Shown here piece by piece: positions 44,062-53,178 of a DNA stretch of 64,000 bases (the first letter of the stretch is position 1; each line of letters starts with the position of its first letter). Both the position numbers and the translations under genes were made by a program. Under the pieces are notes generated by a model. It searched no databases. It had not been told where the DNA came from and worked only from the letters and a program-made list of their open reading frames with translations. This DNA is from an uncultured Parabacteroides sp. (GTDB lineage: Bacteria > Bacteroidota > Bacteroidia > Bacteroidales > Tannerellaceae): the NCBI GenBank assembly GCA_944325345.1, contig CALUZV010000008.1, forward strand, positions 1 to 64,000, in the 5' to 3' direction.

Positions 44062-46335
44062 ATGCATACTATTAAAACGAGTAGCAAATTAATGTCAGGC
44101 ATCGCATGCCTGGCATTTTTTTCATTTGCCTGCACTCCGGCGCAGAAGACAACAGAGCCGGAAGAAATCAACTACATTTCGTATGTGGACCCTTATATCG
44201 GTTCGGGTGAACACGGCCACGTCTTTGTCGGCGCCAATGTGCCTTTCGGTATGATTCAGGCGGGTCCGCAAAACATTCACAAAGGTTGGGACTGGTGCTC
44301 CGGTTACCATTATACGGATAGCGTCATTATCGGCTTCAGCCATACGCACTTGAGCGGAACGGGTTGTGCCGACTTGGGCGATATCCTTCTGATGCCTTAT
44401 TCCGGCGCAGTGCGCACGGCACGTGGCGAACAGGATAATATCGAAGGAGCAGCTTCTTCCTATTATAAACACAGCAATGAGCAAGTGGCCCCCGGTTATT
44501 ACTCCTTGTTGATGGACAATGGGGTAAAAGCAGAGATGACAACTACCGAGCGTGCTGCCATCCACCGCATCACTTATCCTGAAGGCGAGCAACGCCTCCT
44601 TATCAACCTCAAGGAAGGTAATGGCGACAAGGCATACGATACTTACCTCAAGAAAGTAGATGACAACACCATCGAGGGCTATCGTTTCTCTCGTGGCTGG
44701 AGTCCGCAGCACAAGGTTTATTTCGTGATGAAGACCGAACAGCCGATAGCTTCTTTGCAGGTATTCAACGACGATGCTCCGGCCGGCGAAAACGAGTTGA
44801 AGGGTGAAGCCGTCAAGGGTGTGGTTACTTTTGAAGCTACCGCTCCTGTCCAGGTCAAATTGGCACTCTCTTCCGTCAGCTGCGAGAATGCAGCGGCTAA
44901 CTTGAATGCTGAAATGCCGGGTTGGTCCTTCGACGAAGTCCGTTCGGCCGCCGAAGCGAAGTGGAACGATGAATTGGCGGCTATCCAAATCGAAACCAAC
45001 GACGAGCGTGCCAAGAAAATCTTCTATACCTCGATGTACCACATGTTTATCGACCCTTCTCTCTATTGCGACGTGAATGGCGAGTTCCGTGGGCACGACG
45101 ACAAGGTTTACAAGGCCGACACGTGGAAAAACTATTCTACTTTCTCTTTGTGGGATACGTACCGCACCTTGAATCCTTTGTTCACGATTATCCAGCCGGA
45201 TATGGTTCCTGATTTCGTCAATTCTTACCTTAGCATCTTCGACCAGCAGGGCAAACTTCCTATCTGGCCTCTGGTGGGTGGCGAAACGGAGTGTATGCCG
45301 GGTTATAGCGCGATTCCGGTGATTGCGGATGCCTATATGAAGGGCTTCCAAGGTTTTGACGCCGAGCGTGCTTTCCACGCCATGACGACATCGGCTACGT
45401 ATCCGAAGCAGAAAGGTGTGCCTTTTGTTTTGGAAAAAGGATATATCCCTTGTGATAAGTTGGCAGAGGCTACTTCCATTGCGATGGAATATGCCGTGGG
45501 CGACTGGGGCATCGCTTTGATGGCAAAGAAGATGGGTAAGACTGCCGAATACGACGAATACCTCAAACGTGGTCATTATTACGAGCAATACTTCGATAAG
45601 AGCTTGAATTACATCCGTCCGAAGATGGACGACGGTACGTGGCGCACGCCCTACAGTCCTTTCCGCTCGCTCCATGGCGTAGGGGATTTCTGTGAAGGCA
45701 ATGGCTGGCAATACACCTTCTTCGTTCCGCAGAATCCGGAAGGCTTGATCAGTTTGATGGGCGGAGATGCAGCTTTCGTGCAGAAACTGGATTCGCTCTT
45801 CATTGTTGAAGGCGATTTGGGCGAAGGCGCATCGGCCGACATCAGCGGTCTGATTGGTATGTATGCCCACGGCAACGAACCGAGTCATCATGTGGCTTAT
45901 ATGTACCCGTATGCCGGCGAGCAGTGGAAGACAGCCGAAAAAGTTCGCTGGATTCAGGACAACTTCTATACCGATAAACCCGAAGGCGTGATTGGTAACG
46001 AGGATTGCGGTCAGATGTCCGCTTGGCACGTGATGTCTGCGCTGGGCTTCTATCAGGTAAATCCTTCCAACGGTGTCCTGGTCTTCGGTAGCCCGTTGTT
46101 CGACAAGGCTACGGTCCGCCTGCCCGAGGGCAAGACCTTCGAAGTCGTTGCACAGAACAATAGCAAGGATAACATCTATATCCAGTCTGTAACACTGAAT
46201 GGTCAGCCCTACGAAAAGGCTTATATCACGTATGACGATGTGATGAAGGGTGGCAACCTGACTTTCGTAATGGGCAACACGCCGAACAAGGATTTCGGGG
46301 CTGCTCCTGAAAATCGGCCGACCAGCCAGCATTAA
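44062..46335 (+). CDS. GH92 alpha-mannosidase family protein 2, lipoprotein
   Basis: 757 residues. The signal peptide ends in a lipobox (FFSFACTPAQ), so it is membrane-anchored. It begins YVDPYIGSGEHGHVFVGANV, a hallmark of canonical GH92, with FSHTHLSGTGCADLGDI in the sandwich domain. In the catalytic domain are FSLWDTYRTLNPLFTIIQPD, CEGNGWQYTFFVPQNPEG and GNEDCGQMSAWHVMSALGFY, all matching active family members. It probably trims alpha-linked mannose. The gene is followed by a long intercistronic hairpin. Confidence 0.94.
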   Translation: MHTIKTSSKLMSGIACLAFFSFACTPAQKTTEPEEINYISYVDPYIGSGEHGHVFVGANVPFGMIQAGPQNIHKGWDWCSGYHYTDSVIIGFSHTHLSGTGCADLGDILLMPYSGAVRTARGEQDNIEGAASSYYKHSNEQVAPGYYSLLMDNGVKAEMTTTERAAIHRITYPEGEQRLLINLKEGNGDKAYDTYLKKVDDNTIEGYRFSRGWSPQHKVYFVMKTEQPIASLQVFNDDAPAGENELKGEAVKGVVTFEATAPVQVKLALSSVSCENAAANLNAEMPGWSFDEVRSAAEAKWNDELAAIQIETNDERAKKIFYTSMYHMFIDPSLYCDVNGEFRGHDDKVYKADTWKNYSTFSLWDTYRTLNPLFTIIQPDMVPDFVNSYLSIFDQQGKLPIWPLVGGETECMPGYSAIPVIADAYMKGFQGFDAERAFHAMTTSATYPKQKGVPFVLEKGYIPCDKLAEATSIAMEYAVGDWGIALMAKKMGKTAEYDEYLKRGHYYEQYFDKSLNYIRPKMDDGTWRTPYSPFRSLHGVGDFCEGNGWQYTFFVPQNPEGLISLMGGDAAFVQKLDSLFIVEGDLGEGASADISGLIGMYAHGNEPSHHVAYMYPYAGEQWKTAEKVRWIQDNFYTDKPEGVIGNEDCGQMSAWHVMSALGFYQVNPSNGVLVFGSPLFDKATVRLPEGKTFEVVAQNNSKDNIYIQSVTLNGQPYEKAYITYDDVMKGGNLTFVMGNTPNKDFGAAPENRPTSQH

Positions 46336-46339
46336 TTAA

Positions 46340-46397
46340 TTGCGACGGCATCACGAACTGCATCAGCCTTCTGACGTAGTTTGCGGTGCCGTCGCAA
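46340..46397 (+). other. Long intercistronic hairpin between GH92 genes 2 and 3
   Basis: TTGCGACGGCA (46340-46350) pairs perfectly with TGCCGTCGCAA (46387-46397). Inside, AACTGCATCAG faces CTGACGTAGTT with two weak pairs, leaving a loop of about four bases. No T-run follows, so it is more like an RNA stabiliser, processing site or small mobile palindrome than a terminator. Confidence 0.8.
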
Positions 46398-46442
46398 GCA
46401 TTTAAAATAGTATCTATTTACCTTTTTATAATATCATCGAAC

Positions 46443-48716
46443 ATGAATCTGAAATCATCCCTTACCATTCTGGCATCTGCCTTCCTCCTGACGGCGTATG
46501 CCCCCCAAGTTGTGGCGGATACAGGTCGGACACTTTCTCCGGTGGATTATGTCAATCCGTACATCGGCAATATCAGCCATTTGTTGGTCCCGACTTTCCC
46601 GACAATCCAATTACCCAACAGTTTGATGCGTGTCTATCCCGAGCGGGCCGATTTTACGGGCGACCGACTGAACGGACTGCCGATCATCGTAACGAATCAC
46701 CGCGAACGCTCGGCGTTCAACTTCACGCCGTTCCAAGGCGATGCGAAAGCGCTCCGTCCCGTCGCACCGCTGAGCTATGATTTGGAAAAGATAACCCCGT
46801 ACCGTTATCAGGTCTATCTCGACGAGGCACAGATACACGTCGATTTCGCCCCTTCTCACCAGAGCGCCATTTACCGCCTCCAGTTTGAGCAGAACGAACC
46901 GACGCATCTTGTCTTTAACAGCCGCAAGGGTGCGCTGAAAGTCGAAGGCAATACGGTGCAGGGCTTCCAATATATTGATAACAAAACGAAAATCTATCTC
47001 TACGTAGAGTTGGACAAGACCCCGGAAAAAGCGGGCGTATTGGCTTCCTCTGCCGTGGACTACGCGAAGCAAGCTGCTGAAGGCGAGAATGCCGCCGTTG
47101 TCTTGAGTTATGCTGGCGGAGTAGGGGAGATAGGCGTCCGTTATGGTATCTCTTTGATTGACGAAGCCCAGGCGAAGAAGAACCTGGCGCGTGAAATCAA
47201 AGATTATAGCGTCGCCACCATCGCCGAGGCCGGACGGGCTATTTGGAACGAGACCCTCGGGAAGATAGCCATCGAAGGCGGTACCGAGGACGAGCGTACG
47301 GTATTCTATACTTCGCTTTATCGCACCTACGAACGTCCTGTCTGCCTGAGCGAAGACGGACGCTATTACAGTGCTTTCGACGGGAAGGTACACGAAGACG
47401 GCGGTCGCCCCTTCTACACCGACGACTGGTTGTGGGATACCTACCGGGCAACGCACCCGCTGCGCGTCTTGATAGAGAAGGAGAAGGAGGGCGACATCCT
47501 CAATTCCTTCGTCCTCATGGCTGAACAGATGGGAACGGGCTGGATGCCGACCTTCCCGGAGATTACCGGCGATACGCGCCGCATGAATAGCAATCACGGG
47601 GTGGCAACCATCATCGATGCTTACCGTAAGGGCTTGCGCACCTTCGATTTGTCGAAGGCTTACGATGTTTGCAAGGCGGGCATCGAAGAGAAAACCCTGA
47701 TTCCTTGGTCTGCGAAGCCTGCCGGATGGCTCGATGATTTCTACAAGGAGCATGGCTATATCCCCGCTTTGCGTCCGGGCGAAAAGGAAACCGTGCCGAA
47801 TGTTTCGAAGTGGGAAAAGCGCCAGCCGATTGCCGTAACGCTGGGGACATCGTACGACCAGTGGTGCCTCTCGCAAATCGCGGAAGAACTGGGCAAGGAC
47901 GATGAAGCCAAGCATTACCTGAAGTGTTCCTACAACTATCGCAATGTCTTCAACCCGGATACGCGCTTCTTCCACCCGAAGGATAAGAAGGGAAAATTTA
48001 TTACGCCGGTGGACTACCGTTACGATGGTGGCCTCGGTGCGCGCGATTATTATGATGAAAACAACGGATATATATACCGCTGGGACGTGCAGCACAACAT
48101 CGGCGATTTGGTTCAGCTGATTGGCGGCAACGAAATCTTCTGCGCGGCCCTCGATTCGATGTTCAATACGCCGCTCGGGAAATCGAAATGGGAGTTCTAT
48201 TCGACACTGCCGGACCATACGGGCAACGTCGGGATGTTTTCGATGGCCAACGAACCGTGCCTGCATATACCTTATTTATATAACTACGCCGGCGCGCCCT
48301 GGCGGACACAGAAGCGCATCCGCTCGCTCCTCGACATGTGGTTCCGCAACGACCTGATGGGTGTTCCGGGCGATGAGGATGGCGGCGGAATGACGGCCTT
48401 CGTCGTTTTCTCGCAGATGGGATTCTATCCCGTAACGCCGGGTATGCCTTCCTATAATATCGGCAGTCCGGTATTCCGCTACGTGAAGGTCGAGCTGGGC
48501 GACGGGAAGTATTTCGAAATCAAGGCGCACAACGCCTCTCCCGAGAACAAGTACATCCAATCCGCCCGCCTGAACGGGAAGGAATGGAACCAGCCGTGGT
48601 TCAGCCACGAAGATATCGCCAACGGCGGTGTCCTTGAGCTGGAAATGGGTCCGAAGGCCAACAAGCAATGGGGCGTCGCGACGCCTCCGCCTTCGGCTGA
48701 GGCCATGCCGGAATAA
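46443..48716 (+). CDS. GH92-related protein 3, divergent
   Basis: 757 residues from the ATG at 46443; the GTG upstream in this frame lies inside the hairpin and was rejected. A signal peptide (MNLKSSLTILASAFLLTAYA ending VVADT) is present. Overall GH92 architecture is kept (YVNPYIGNISHLLVPTFPTI, WLWDTYRATHPLRVL, IYRWDVQHNIGDLV). The region that reads GxEDxGxxSAW in its two neighbours is GDEDGGGMTAFVVFSQMGFY here, with SAW changed to TAF, and the EGN-W motif is replaced by a NGYIYRWDV segment. Changed substrate preference or lost activity is possible. Confidence 0.85.
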   Translation: MNLKSSLTILASAFLLTAYAPQVVADTGRTLSPVDYVNPYIGNISHLLVPTFPTIQLPNSLMRVYPERADFTGDRLNGLPIIVTNHRERSAFNFTPFQGDAKALRPVAPLSYDLEKITPYRYQVYLDEAQIHVDFAPSHQSAIYRLQFEQNEPTHLVFNSRKGALKVEGNTVQGFQYIDNKTKIYLYVELDKTPEKAGVLASSAVDYAKQAAEGENAAVVLSYAGGVGEIGVRYGISLIDEAQAKKNLAREIKDYSVATIAEAGRAIWNETLGKIAIEGGTEDERTVFYTSLYRTYERPVCLSEDGRYYSAFDGKVHEDGGRPFYTDDWLWDTYRATHPLRVLIEKEKEGDILNSFVLMAEQMGTGWMPTFPEITGDTRRMNSNHGVATIIDAYRKGLRTFDLSKAYDVCKAGIEEKTLIPWSAKPAGWLDDFYKEHGYIPALRPGEKETVPNVSKWEKRQPIAVTLGTSYDQWCLSQIAEELGKDDEAKHYLKCSYNYRNVFNPDTRFFHPKDKKGKFITPVDYRYDGGLGARDYYDENNGYIYRWDVQHNIGDLVQLIGGNEIFCAALDSMFNTPLGKSKWEFYSTLPDHTGNVGMFSMANEPCLHIPYLYNYAGAPWRTQKRIRSLLDMWFRNDLMGVPGDEDGGGMTAFVVFSQMGFYPVTPGMPSYNIGSPVFRYVKVELGDGKYFEIKAHNASPENKYIQSARLNGKEWNQPWFSHEDIANGGVLELEMGPKANKQWGVATPPPSAEAMPE

Positions 48717-48800
48717 AAAAACGGCTGTTTTTACCTTTACCCCCCACCCCCCTCTGCCCGGAAACGCTCGTTTTTGGCTTTGGAGGGTGGGGGGTAATGT

Positions 48801-49120
48801 CAAAAAAGTGCTTAGAAAGCCTTTTGCACGCCTTCAAAAAGGTGTCTGAGGTCTTTTTTTGCATTTTGCGAGGTTGCAAAGGGCAAAAAAGTGCTTAGAA
48901 AGCATTTTGCACCCCTTCAGAAGGGCTTCTGAGGTCTTTTTCGGCATTTTGCGAGGTTGCAAAGGCCAAAAAAGTGCTTAGAAGGCATTTTGCACGCCTT
49001 CAGAAAGGCTTCGGAGGCCTTTTTCAGCTTTCGAGGGGTGGATAGAAAGGCCGGAATAGTGCTCAGAAGGCATTTTGCACCCCCTCAGAAAGGTGTCTGA
49101 AGAAAAAGCCACGCTTTTCG
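48801..49120. repeat. Tandem array A4 (83-bp period, four units)
   Basis: Units beginning CAAAAAAGTGCTTAG start at 48801, 48884 and 48967 (exactly 83 bp apart); a fourth, more divergent unit begins near 49052. Each has two dyads: CAGAAG-GG-CTTCTG or a variant, and TTTGC-N6-GCAAA, about 40 bp apart, so the unit looks like a fused dimer. The array fills most of the 464-bp gap between the third GH92 gene and aspS. Confidence 0.92.
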
Positions 49121-49142
49121 CACGAAAATGCGCATATCTGTG

Positions 49143-49150
49143 TATCTTTG
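49143..49150 (+). promoter_or_regulatory. -7 box of aspS
   Basis: TATCTTTG directly after the tandem array, 31 bp before the ATG at 49181. No clear -33 TTTG. Confidence 0.55.
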
Positions 49151-49180
49151 CACGCAGAAATTTCTAAAAGATATAATCTA

Positions 49181-50935
49181 ATGTATAGAACAAGAACTTG
49201 TGGAAACCTGCGGCTGGCCGATGAAGGGCTTGTTGTAACCTTGGCCGGGTGGGTTCAAAAGACGCGCAAGATGGGTGGAATGACGTTCGTAGATTTGCGC
49301 GACCGCTACGGCATCACCCAGCTTGTTTTCAATCAAGAGAATAATGCTGAACTCTGCGAACAGGCGAATAAACTGGGGCGCGAGTATGTGATACAGGTAA
49401 CGGGCACGGTGCGCGAGCGCTCGAGCAAGAATCCGCATTTGCCGACGGGCGATATCGAATTGATTGTTTCCGAACTGAATGTTCTCAATACGGCTGTTAC
49501 GCCGCCCTTCACCATCGAAGATGAGACAGATGGCGGGGACGACCTGCGGATGAAGTACCGTTACCTGGACTTGCGCCGTTCCTGCGTGCGCAAGAATTTA
49601 GAGTTGCGTCATCGGATGGCATTCGAAGTTCGTAGCTATCTGGATAAAGAAGGATTCCTGGAAGTCGAAACGCCGGTGCTGATTAAATCTACGCCGGAGG
49701 GTGCGCGCGATTTCGTGGTGCCTTCGCGTATGAATCCGGGTCAGTTCTATGCTCTGCCGCAATCGCCGCAGACGTTCAAGCAGTTGCTGATGGTGTCTGG
49801 TTTCGACCGTTATTTCCAAATCGTCAAATGCTTCCGCGATGAAGACTTGCGTGCCGACCGCCAGCCGGAATTTACGCAGATCGACTGCGAGATGAGTTTT
49901 GTCGAGCAGGAAGATGTCATCCAGACGTTCGAGGGCATGGCAAAGCATTTGTTCAAGACCATCCGTGGCATCGAAATGAACGAACCGTTCCTCCGCATGA
50001 CTTGGCAAGACGCCATGAAATATTATGGTAGCGACAAACCGGACTTGCGCTTCGGCATGAAGTTTGTCGAGCTGATGGACGTGCTGAAAGGCTACGGCTT
50101 CTCTGTCTTCGACAACGCTGCCTACATCGGTGGTATCTGTGCTGAGGGTGCCGCTCACTATACGCGCAAGCAGTTGGATGCCTTGACGGAATTTGTGAAA
50201 CGTCCGCAAGTCGGCGCCAAGGGTATGGTTTATGCCCGCGTGGAAGCCGACGGCAATGTCAAGTCCAGCGTCGATAAGTTCTATTCGCAGGAAGTATTGC
50301 AGCAAATGAAGGAAGCCTTCGGTGCGAAGCCGGGCGATTTAATCCTGATTCTCTCGGGCGACGACGCGATGAAGACACGCAAACAGCTGTCCGAACTCCG
50401 TCTCCACGTGGCCGACCAGCTGGGCTTGCGGGATAAAGACAAGTTCGCTTGCCTTTGGGTGATTGACTTCCCGCTCTTTGAGTGGAGCGAAGAAGACCAG
50501 CGTTTCTACGCGATGCACCATCCGTTCACTTCGCCGAAGCCGGAAGATATTCCGTTGCTCGATACCGACCCGGGAGCTGTCCGCGCAAATGCTTACGATA
50601 TGGTTATCAATGGCGTGGAAGTCGGTGGCGGTTCCATCCGTATCCACGACAGCCAGCTGCAGGACAAGATGTTCCAGCTCCTCGGCTTTACCGAAGAACG
50701 GGCGCAGGAGCAGTTCGGCTTCCTGATGAATGCCTTCAAGTACGGCGCGCCGCCTCACGGAGGATTGGCTTACGGCCTCGACCGCTGGGTTTCGCTCTTC
50801 GCCGGCTTGGATTCTATCCGCGACTGCATTGCCTTCCCGAAGAACAACTCAGGGCGTGATGTGATGATTGACGCTCCGTCTGCTATTGATGATGCGCAGC
50901 TGGATGAACTCTGCTTGAAAGTAGATTTAAAATAA
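49181..50935 (+). CDS. aspS: Aspartyl-tRNA synthetase
   Basis: 584 residues from the ATG at 49181 ([20 protein letters not shown]), the normal start of bacterial AspRS; an in-frame upstream Met overlaps the -7 box. The OB-fold anticodon domain ([20 protein letters not shown]) is followed by class II motifs: motif 1 near [20 protein letters not shown], motif 2 in [20 protein letters not shown], an inserted bacterial GAD domain, and motif 3 in [19 protein letters not shown]. It charges tRNA-Asp. A strong terminator follows, and a similar terminator with a possible aspS-like fragment occurs 2.2 kb further on. Confidence 0.98.
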   Translation: MYRTRTCGNLRLADEGLVVTLAGWVQKTRKMGGMTFVDLRDRYGITQLVFNQENNAELCEQANKLGREYVIQVTGTVRERSSKNPHLPTGDIELIVSELNVLNTAVTPPFTIEDETDGGDDLRMKYRYLDLRRSCVRKNLELRHRMAFEVRSYLDKEGFLEVETPVLIKSTPEGARDFVVPSRMNPGQFYALPQSPQTFKQLLMVSGFDRYFQIVKCFRDEDLRADRQPEFTQIDCEMSFVEQEDVIQTFEGMAKHLFKTIRGIEMNEPFLRMTWQDAMKYYGSDKPDLRFGMKFVELMDVLKGYGFSVFDNAAYIGGICAEGAAHYTRKQLDALTEFVKRPQVGAKGMVYARVEADGNVKSSVDKFYSQEVLQQMKEAFGAKPGDLILILSGDDAMKTRKQLSELRLHVADQLGLRDKDKFACLWVIDFPLFEWSEEDQRFYAMHHPFTSPKPEDIPLLDTDPGAVRANAYDMVINGVEVGGGSIRIHDSQLQDKMFQLLGFTEERAQEQFGFLMNAFKYGAPPHGGLAYGLDRWVSLFAGLDSIRDCIAFPKNNSGRDVMIDAPSAIDDAQLDELCLKVDLK

Positions 50936-50952
50936 AAGCATCTTTTGAAATA

Positions 50953-51000
50953 GAATCCCGGTTGTCTCCTTGCAAGAGGCGGGCAATCGGGATTTTTTTA
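50953..51000 (+). terminator. Terminator of aspS (copy 1 of a duplicated element)
   Basis: AATCCCG pairs with CGGGATT across an inner stem-loop, followed by seven T. The same element recurs at 53179-53227 with about four mismatches. Confidence 0.92.
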
Positions 51001-51033
51001 TGGAAGAAAGTAGAAAAAGAGGTAAATAGTTTA

Positions 51034-51041
51034 TACTTTTG
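51034..51041 (+). promoter_or_regulatory. -7 box of the candidate ncRNA
   Basis: TACTTTTG matches TAnnTTTG. Transcription would begin near 51048. Confidence 0.5.
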
Positions 51042-51047
51042 TAACGC

Positions 51048-51370
51048 TTTTCGGAGTTTCACGCCGATATAGAGGGTGGGATGACGGAAGCAAACATAAT
51101 GAAGCGTTTACTTGACGCTTTGGTTTTGACACATCAGAATCTCGCAAATTCAAATAGTTCGTCAAAAACAAAGCAACGGTGAATGCTCTCGGGATGTATT
51201 ATATACAGCCAAAGGTGTGTTTTGTTGCCAACGGGTAGCAAGTCGCATTGGCGTATCATATACATACATCGGCGTGGGGCTTTCGGCGTTGCTCGTTTCG
51301 ACGAACTGGGCAATGCGAGAGCCTTGATGTGTGGGACGAGCGACAGAGTATAGTTCCCACGCTTTTTTTG
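51048..51370 (+). ncRNA. Candidate structured non-coding RNA or leader
   Basis: About 320 nt without a convincing gene, bounded by a -7 box and an intrinsic terminator: GTGGGA (51330-51335) with TCCCAC (51354-51359) and a T-run at 51362-51368. Internal hairpins include AAGCGT (51102-51107) with ACGCTT (51115-51120). Base composition is even and unlike the AT-rich genes that follow. It lies directly before a small HTH gene. It could be a regulatory RNA, a leader with attenuation, or part of a mobile element; I do not recognise a named RNA family. Confidence 0.45.
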
Positions 51371-51422
51371 TTTTTTAGCCAAGCGGGAACATGGGGCTAA
51401 CAAAAACAATAAGAAAGTTTCT

Positions 51423-51641
51423 ATGCACGTAGGAAAACACATTCAAGAAAAGCTGAAAGAAAAGAGGTGTAGTGTAACTTGGTTTGCCGCACAAATATGT
51501 TGTACCCGTTCTCATGTCTATAAGATATTCCGTAAAAGCAGTATTGATACAGAGTTGTTAGAGCGAATCAGTCTGGTGTTGGATTATGATTTCTTTGAAG
51601 ATATATCCCATACGATTCATTTGAAAAATAGCAAAGGATAG
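51423..51641 (+). CDS. Small helix-turn-helix (XRE-like) protein
   Basis: 72 residues. The helices VGKHIQEKLKEKRCSVTWFA, AQICCTRSHVYKIFRK and DTELLERISLVLDYDFFED match the Cro/CI-type HTH of very small Bacteroidetes XRE-like proteins. Probably a DNA-binding regulator of the island. It starts 53 bp after the terminator of the candidate ncRNA. There is no extra domain. Confidence 0.75.
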   Translation: MHVGKHIQEKLKEKRCSVTWFAAQICCTRSHVYKIFRKSSIDTELLERISLVLDYDFFEDISHTIHLKNSKG

Positions 51642-51749
51642 TGTGTCTTTTTATGACACAGTGTGTGTCCATTTGTAACGCATTAACTTTCTTCTGGTAC
51701 AAACCATATAGGGTACTTTTGCACATTATAAATTCAAATATTTTTGTCT

Positions 51750-52286
51750 ATGACTGATTATGATAGAGCTATTGAGGCTTACCGCTTCCAAGTAGATAGG
51801 TATCACACTTGGATGAATTACTATTCTTTGTTTCATGGTGCATTGCTAATTGCTTTTTATAGCATACAATGTGAGGTTAATGATGATATGCATAAATGGT
51901 TGCCATTTATCATAGCTGCTTTAGGATTCCTTGCTGGAATTTGCTGGTGCTATACAGTTATAGGAAATAAGAACTGGATTAATAACTGGATGGCGATTAT
52001 CAAGAAAGTTGCATCAGGAAATGACGAAATAGGTGGCAATAATATTTACAACGTTATAGCATCAGAGTGTGGCAACAAGGGATTATTATCAACTCAAAAA
52101 GTAATGTTATTATTTACAGTTATGGTTACAATTGCTTGGAGTGTAGTAACTTGCCTGTGTTTCCCATCGGATAAACTAAATACGATTGTGAGCGTAGTAA
52201 TTATTGTATCATTAGTTGCAGTAGTTTTAGTTGTTGTGAAGAATCCTTTTATTCATTCGGATACTAAACAGATGGAAATAATATAA
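51750..52286 (+). CDS. Four-helix membrane protein of unknown function
   Basis: 178 residues from the ATG at 51750. Four hydrophobic segments are seen in two pairs: YYSLFHGALLIAFYSIQ and WLPFIIAALGFLAGICW, then VMLLFTVMVTIAWSVVTCL and TIVSVVIIVSLVAVVLVVV, with a hydrophilic loop between the pairs. The N-terminus (DYDRAIEAYRFQVDRYHTWM) is amphipathic and charged. I do not recognise a family. The gene is AT-rich and sits in the island flanked by duplicated aspS terminators, next to a BspA-like gene. Confidence 0.7.
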   Translation: MTDYDRAIEAYRFQVDRYHTWMNYYSLFHGALLIAFYSIQCEVNDDMHKWLPFIIAALGFLAGICWCYTVIGNKNWINNWMAIIKKVASGNDEIGGNNIYNVIASECGNKGLLSTQKVMLLFTVMVTIAWSVVTCLCFPSDKLNTIVSVVIIVSLVAVVLVVVKNPFIHSDTKQMEII

Positions 52287-52296
52287 TAATAGTGGT

Positions 52297-53151
52297 ATGA
52301 AGAAGATATGTATTATTTTATTCCTTATATTAGGAATAGTAACCGCAAGAGCTTATGATTTTGAAGCGGGTGGAATTTTTTATAACATTGTTTCTGTCCC
52401 CAATCGAACAGTTGTAGTAACTCATTCTTGCGGGGAAGAAGGACCAAGTAAAGATATGTTTTTTGCTTATAATGGAGATGTCGTTATACCTGGTACTGTT
52501 GAATTCCAAGGGAGGACATTCAATGTGGTTGGAATAGGAGTGGATGCCTTTGCGTATTGTTATATAAACTCGATCAAGTTTGCACCGTCTATCAAGTTTA
52601 TTGATGAGAATGCTTTTCGTGAGGCAGAGCTAAAATCTTTAGTTATTCCAGCTTCTATGGAAATAGTTTTATCTTTACCACAAAGAATAAGTGGAGATTT
52701 GATAATAGAGGAAAGCAATGAACCTTTATTTTTTTATGCAAAGAAAGATGGTCATAATACATATTCTGATTATGGTTTAAAAGGTAAGAATGTCTATGTT
52801 AGAAGGACAATAATAGGAGGCCCATACAAAAATAACTGCTGTGTAAGTATTGATAGAAAAACATCTACTGTTGTATTTGGAAAAAAAGTTTCAGCTCAAT
52901 GTATTTATGATCATATAGAACGTAGTTTAGAAGATAGAGAATTTTTTTTCTATCCACTGGGTGAAAATAAAGACCTATATAAACCGGTTCCAATTACCAT
53001 TGTATTAGAACGGAACGTACCTCCTGTAATGCCTAATGAATTTAGTAAGGACAGATATTTAAAAACGAAGATAGTTGTTCCCCAAGCAGCATTAAGTCAA
53101 TATCAAGCTGCTCCTATATGGTGTAACTTCTTTAATTTGGAGGGTTATTAA
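52297..53151 (+). CDS. BspA-type leucine-rich-repeat-like secreted protein
   Basis: 284 residues. The signal peptide is MKKICIILFLILGIVTARAY. A short run of BspA-like repeats follows: DVVIPGTVEFQGRTFNVVGI, GVDAFAYCYINSIKFAPSIK, FIDENAFREAELKSLVIPAS. The C-terminal half loses the repeat pattern and ends in KIVVPQAALSQYQAAPIWCN, which is typical of the cap of BspA family proteins. Such proteins often mediate adhesion. It starts 10 bp after the membrane-protein gene, so they form one unit. Confidence 0.75.
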   Translation: MKKICIILFLILGIVTARAYDFEAGGIFYNIVSVPNRTVVVTHSCGEEGPSKDMFFAYNGDVVIPGTVEFQGRTFNVVGIGVDAFAYCYINSIKFAPSIKFIDENAFREAELKSLVIPASMEIVLSLPQRISGDLIIEESNEPLFFYAKKDGHNTYSDYGLKGKNVYVRRTIIGGPYKNNCCVSIDRKTSTVVFGKKVSAQCIYDHIERSLEDREFFFYPLGENKDLYKPVPITIVLERNVPPVMPNEFSKDRYLKTKIVVPQAALSQYQAAPIWCNFFNLEGY

Positions 53152-53178
53152 ATCACAGCAAACAGGCCGTGACGTGAT

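Noticed and set aside
44122-46332. 736-codon frame on the minus strand opposite the second GH92 gene (also 46611-48266 opposite the third)
   Set aside because: No protein features; the plus-strand GH92 motifs are unambiguous.
51134-51442. 102-codon minus-strand frame over the candidate ncRNA
   Set aside because: It reads through the terminator hairpin and lacks protein-like character; a plus-strand RNA explains the region better.
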